Source: Chondrocystis sp. NIES-4102
GTDB lineage: Bacteria; Cyanobacteriota; Cyanobacteriia; Cyanobacteriales; Xenococcaceae
Reading direction: 5' to 3'
NCBI GenBank assembly: GCA_002368355.1
Contig: AP018281.1
Coordinates: forward strand, 496,001-560,000
Length of the DNA: 64,000 nt
Below, one piece after another: positions 63,951 to 64,000 of this stretch. The notes under the pieces were generated by a model. The model had not been told where the DNA came from. It saw only the letters and a program-made list of their open reading frames with translations, and did no database searches. The translations under genes were made by a program, and so were the position numbers. Each line of letters opens with the position of its first letter. Position 1 is the stretch's first letter.

Positions 63951-64000
63951 TTAAATATTCTCGTCCTCAAACTTATAACCAACTCCAACAACAGTTTTAA
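63951..64000 (-). CDS. C-terminal end of an OmpR/PhoB-type response regulator (partial)
   Basis: The last 50 bases of the reverse strand read KTVVGVGYKFEDENI and stop with TAA at 63951-63953. The (T/H)VxGVGYxF pattern is the final strand of the winged helix of OmpR/PhoB-type regulators. The rest lies beyond the window. Only 16 codons are visible, so the family call rests on this one motif. Confidence 0.65.
   Translation of the reverse strand, partial: KTVVGVGYKFEDENI

Overview
The window is chromosomal DNA from a low-GC cyanobacterium. The evidence is psbH/psbN, a complete kaiA-kaiB-kaiC clock cluster, CP12, a bilin lyase of the CpcS/CpeS type, Tic22, a TLP40-like cyclophilin, several cyanobacterium-typical DUF families, and scattered HIP1 octamers (GCGATCGC, e.g. 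at 31 and 1891). Most genes are single housekeeping genes or pairs rather than long operons. I cannot name the genus from this alone.

Layout. 1-5.7 kb is an accessory, decaying stretch: the 5' part of an NB-ARC/STAND ATPase gene that runs off the left edge, a TerB-like gene, a bilin lyase, and a two-partner-secretion exoprotein gene truncated at both ends. 5.8-9.5 kb carries tatA, psbH and psbN, an alpha/beta hydrolase, a SRPBCC protein, a TrmH-type methyltransferase and tRNA-Leu(CAG). 9.7-16.9 kb carries murA (apparently starting at ATT), a dynamin-like GTPase, an RRM protein, mgtE and a pentapeptide-repeat protein. 17-24.3 kb carries an FAD monooxygenase, a Crp/Fnr regulator, a short fatty-acid-hydroxylase-type protein, a PhoD-like phosphatase and an NAD(P)-binding protein.

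Two IS200/IS605-type elements of 1922 bp, differing at one synonymous base that I found, lie in the same orientation at 24299-26220 and 38594-40515. The first has replaced the C-terminus of the NAD(P)-binding protein. The 12.4 kb between them holds housekeeping genes (tsaC, prmC, tic22, moeB, glmM, CP12), so it is not a transposon cargo.

40.5-47.4 kb carries msrB, a sensor kinase, a DAHP synthase and the kai genes. Divergent from kaiA is a kinase with N-terminal CBS-like, HisKA and C-terminal receiver-like parts. 50-63.8 kb carries a metallophosphoesterase, a KDSR-like SDR, GerMN and DUF2993 proteins, accB-efp, a cyclophilin, thiL, a GAF kinase, an ABC1/UbiB kinase, DinB, a pseudouridine synthase and a membrane protein. 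The last 50 bases encode the C-terminus of an OmpR-type response regulator.

Intergenic DNA contains heptanucleotide tandem repeats (TAGTAGG, AAAGCCC, CTCCTGA/T, AGCTAAA) and a short dispersed palindromic element. I found no CRISPR array, prophage or clear defence island. The only candidate for such a system is the truncated NB-ARC gene at the left edge.
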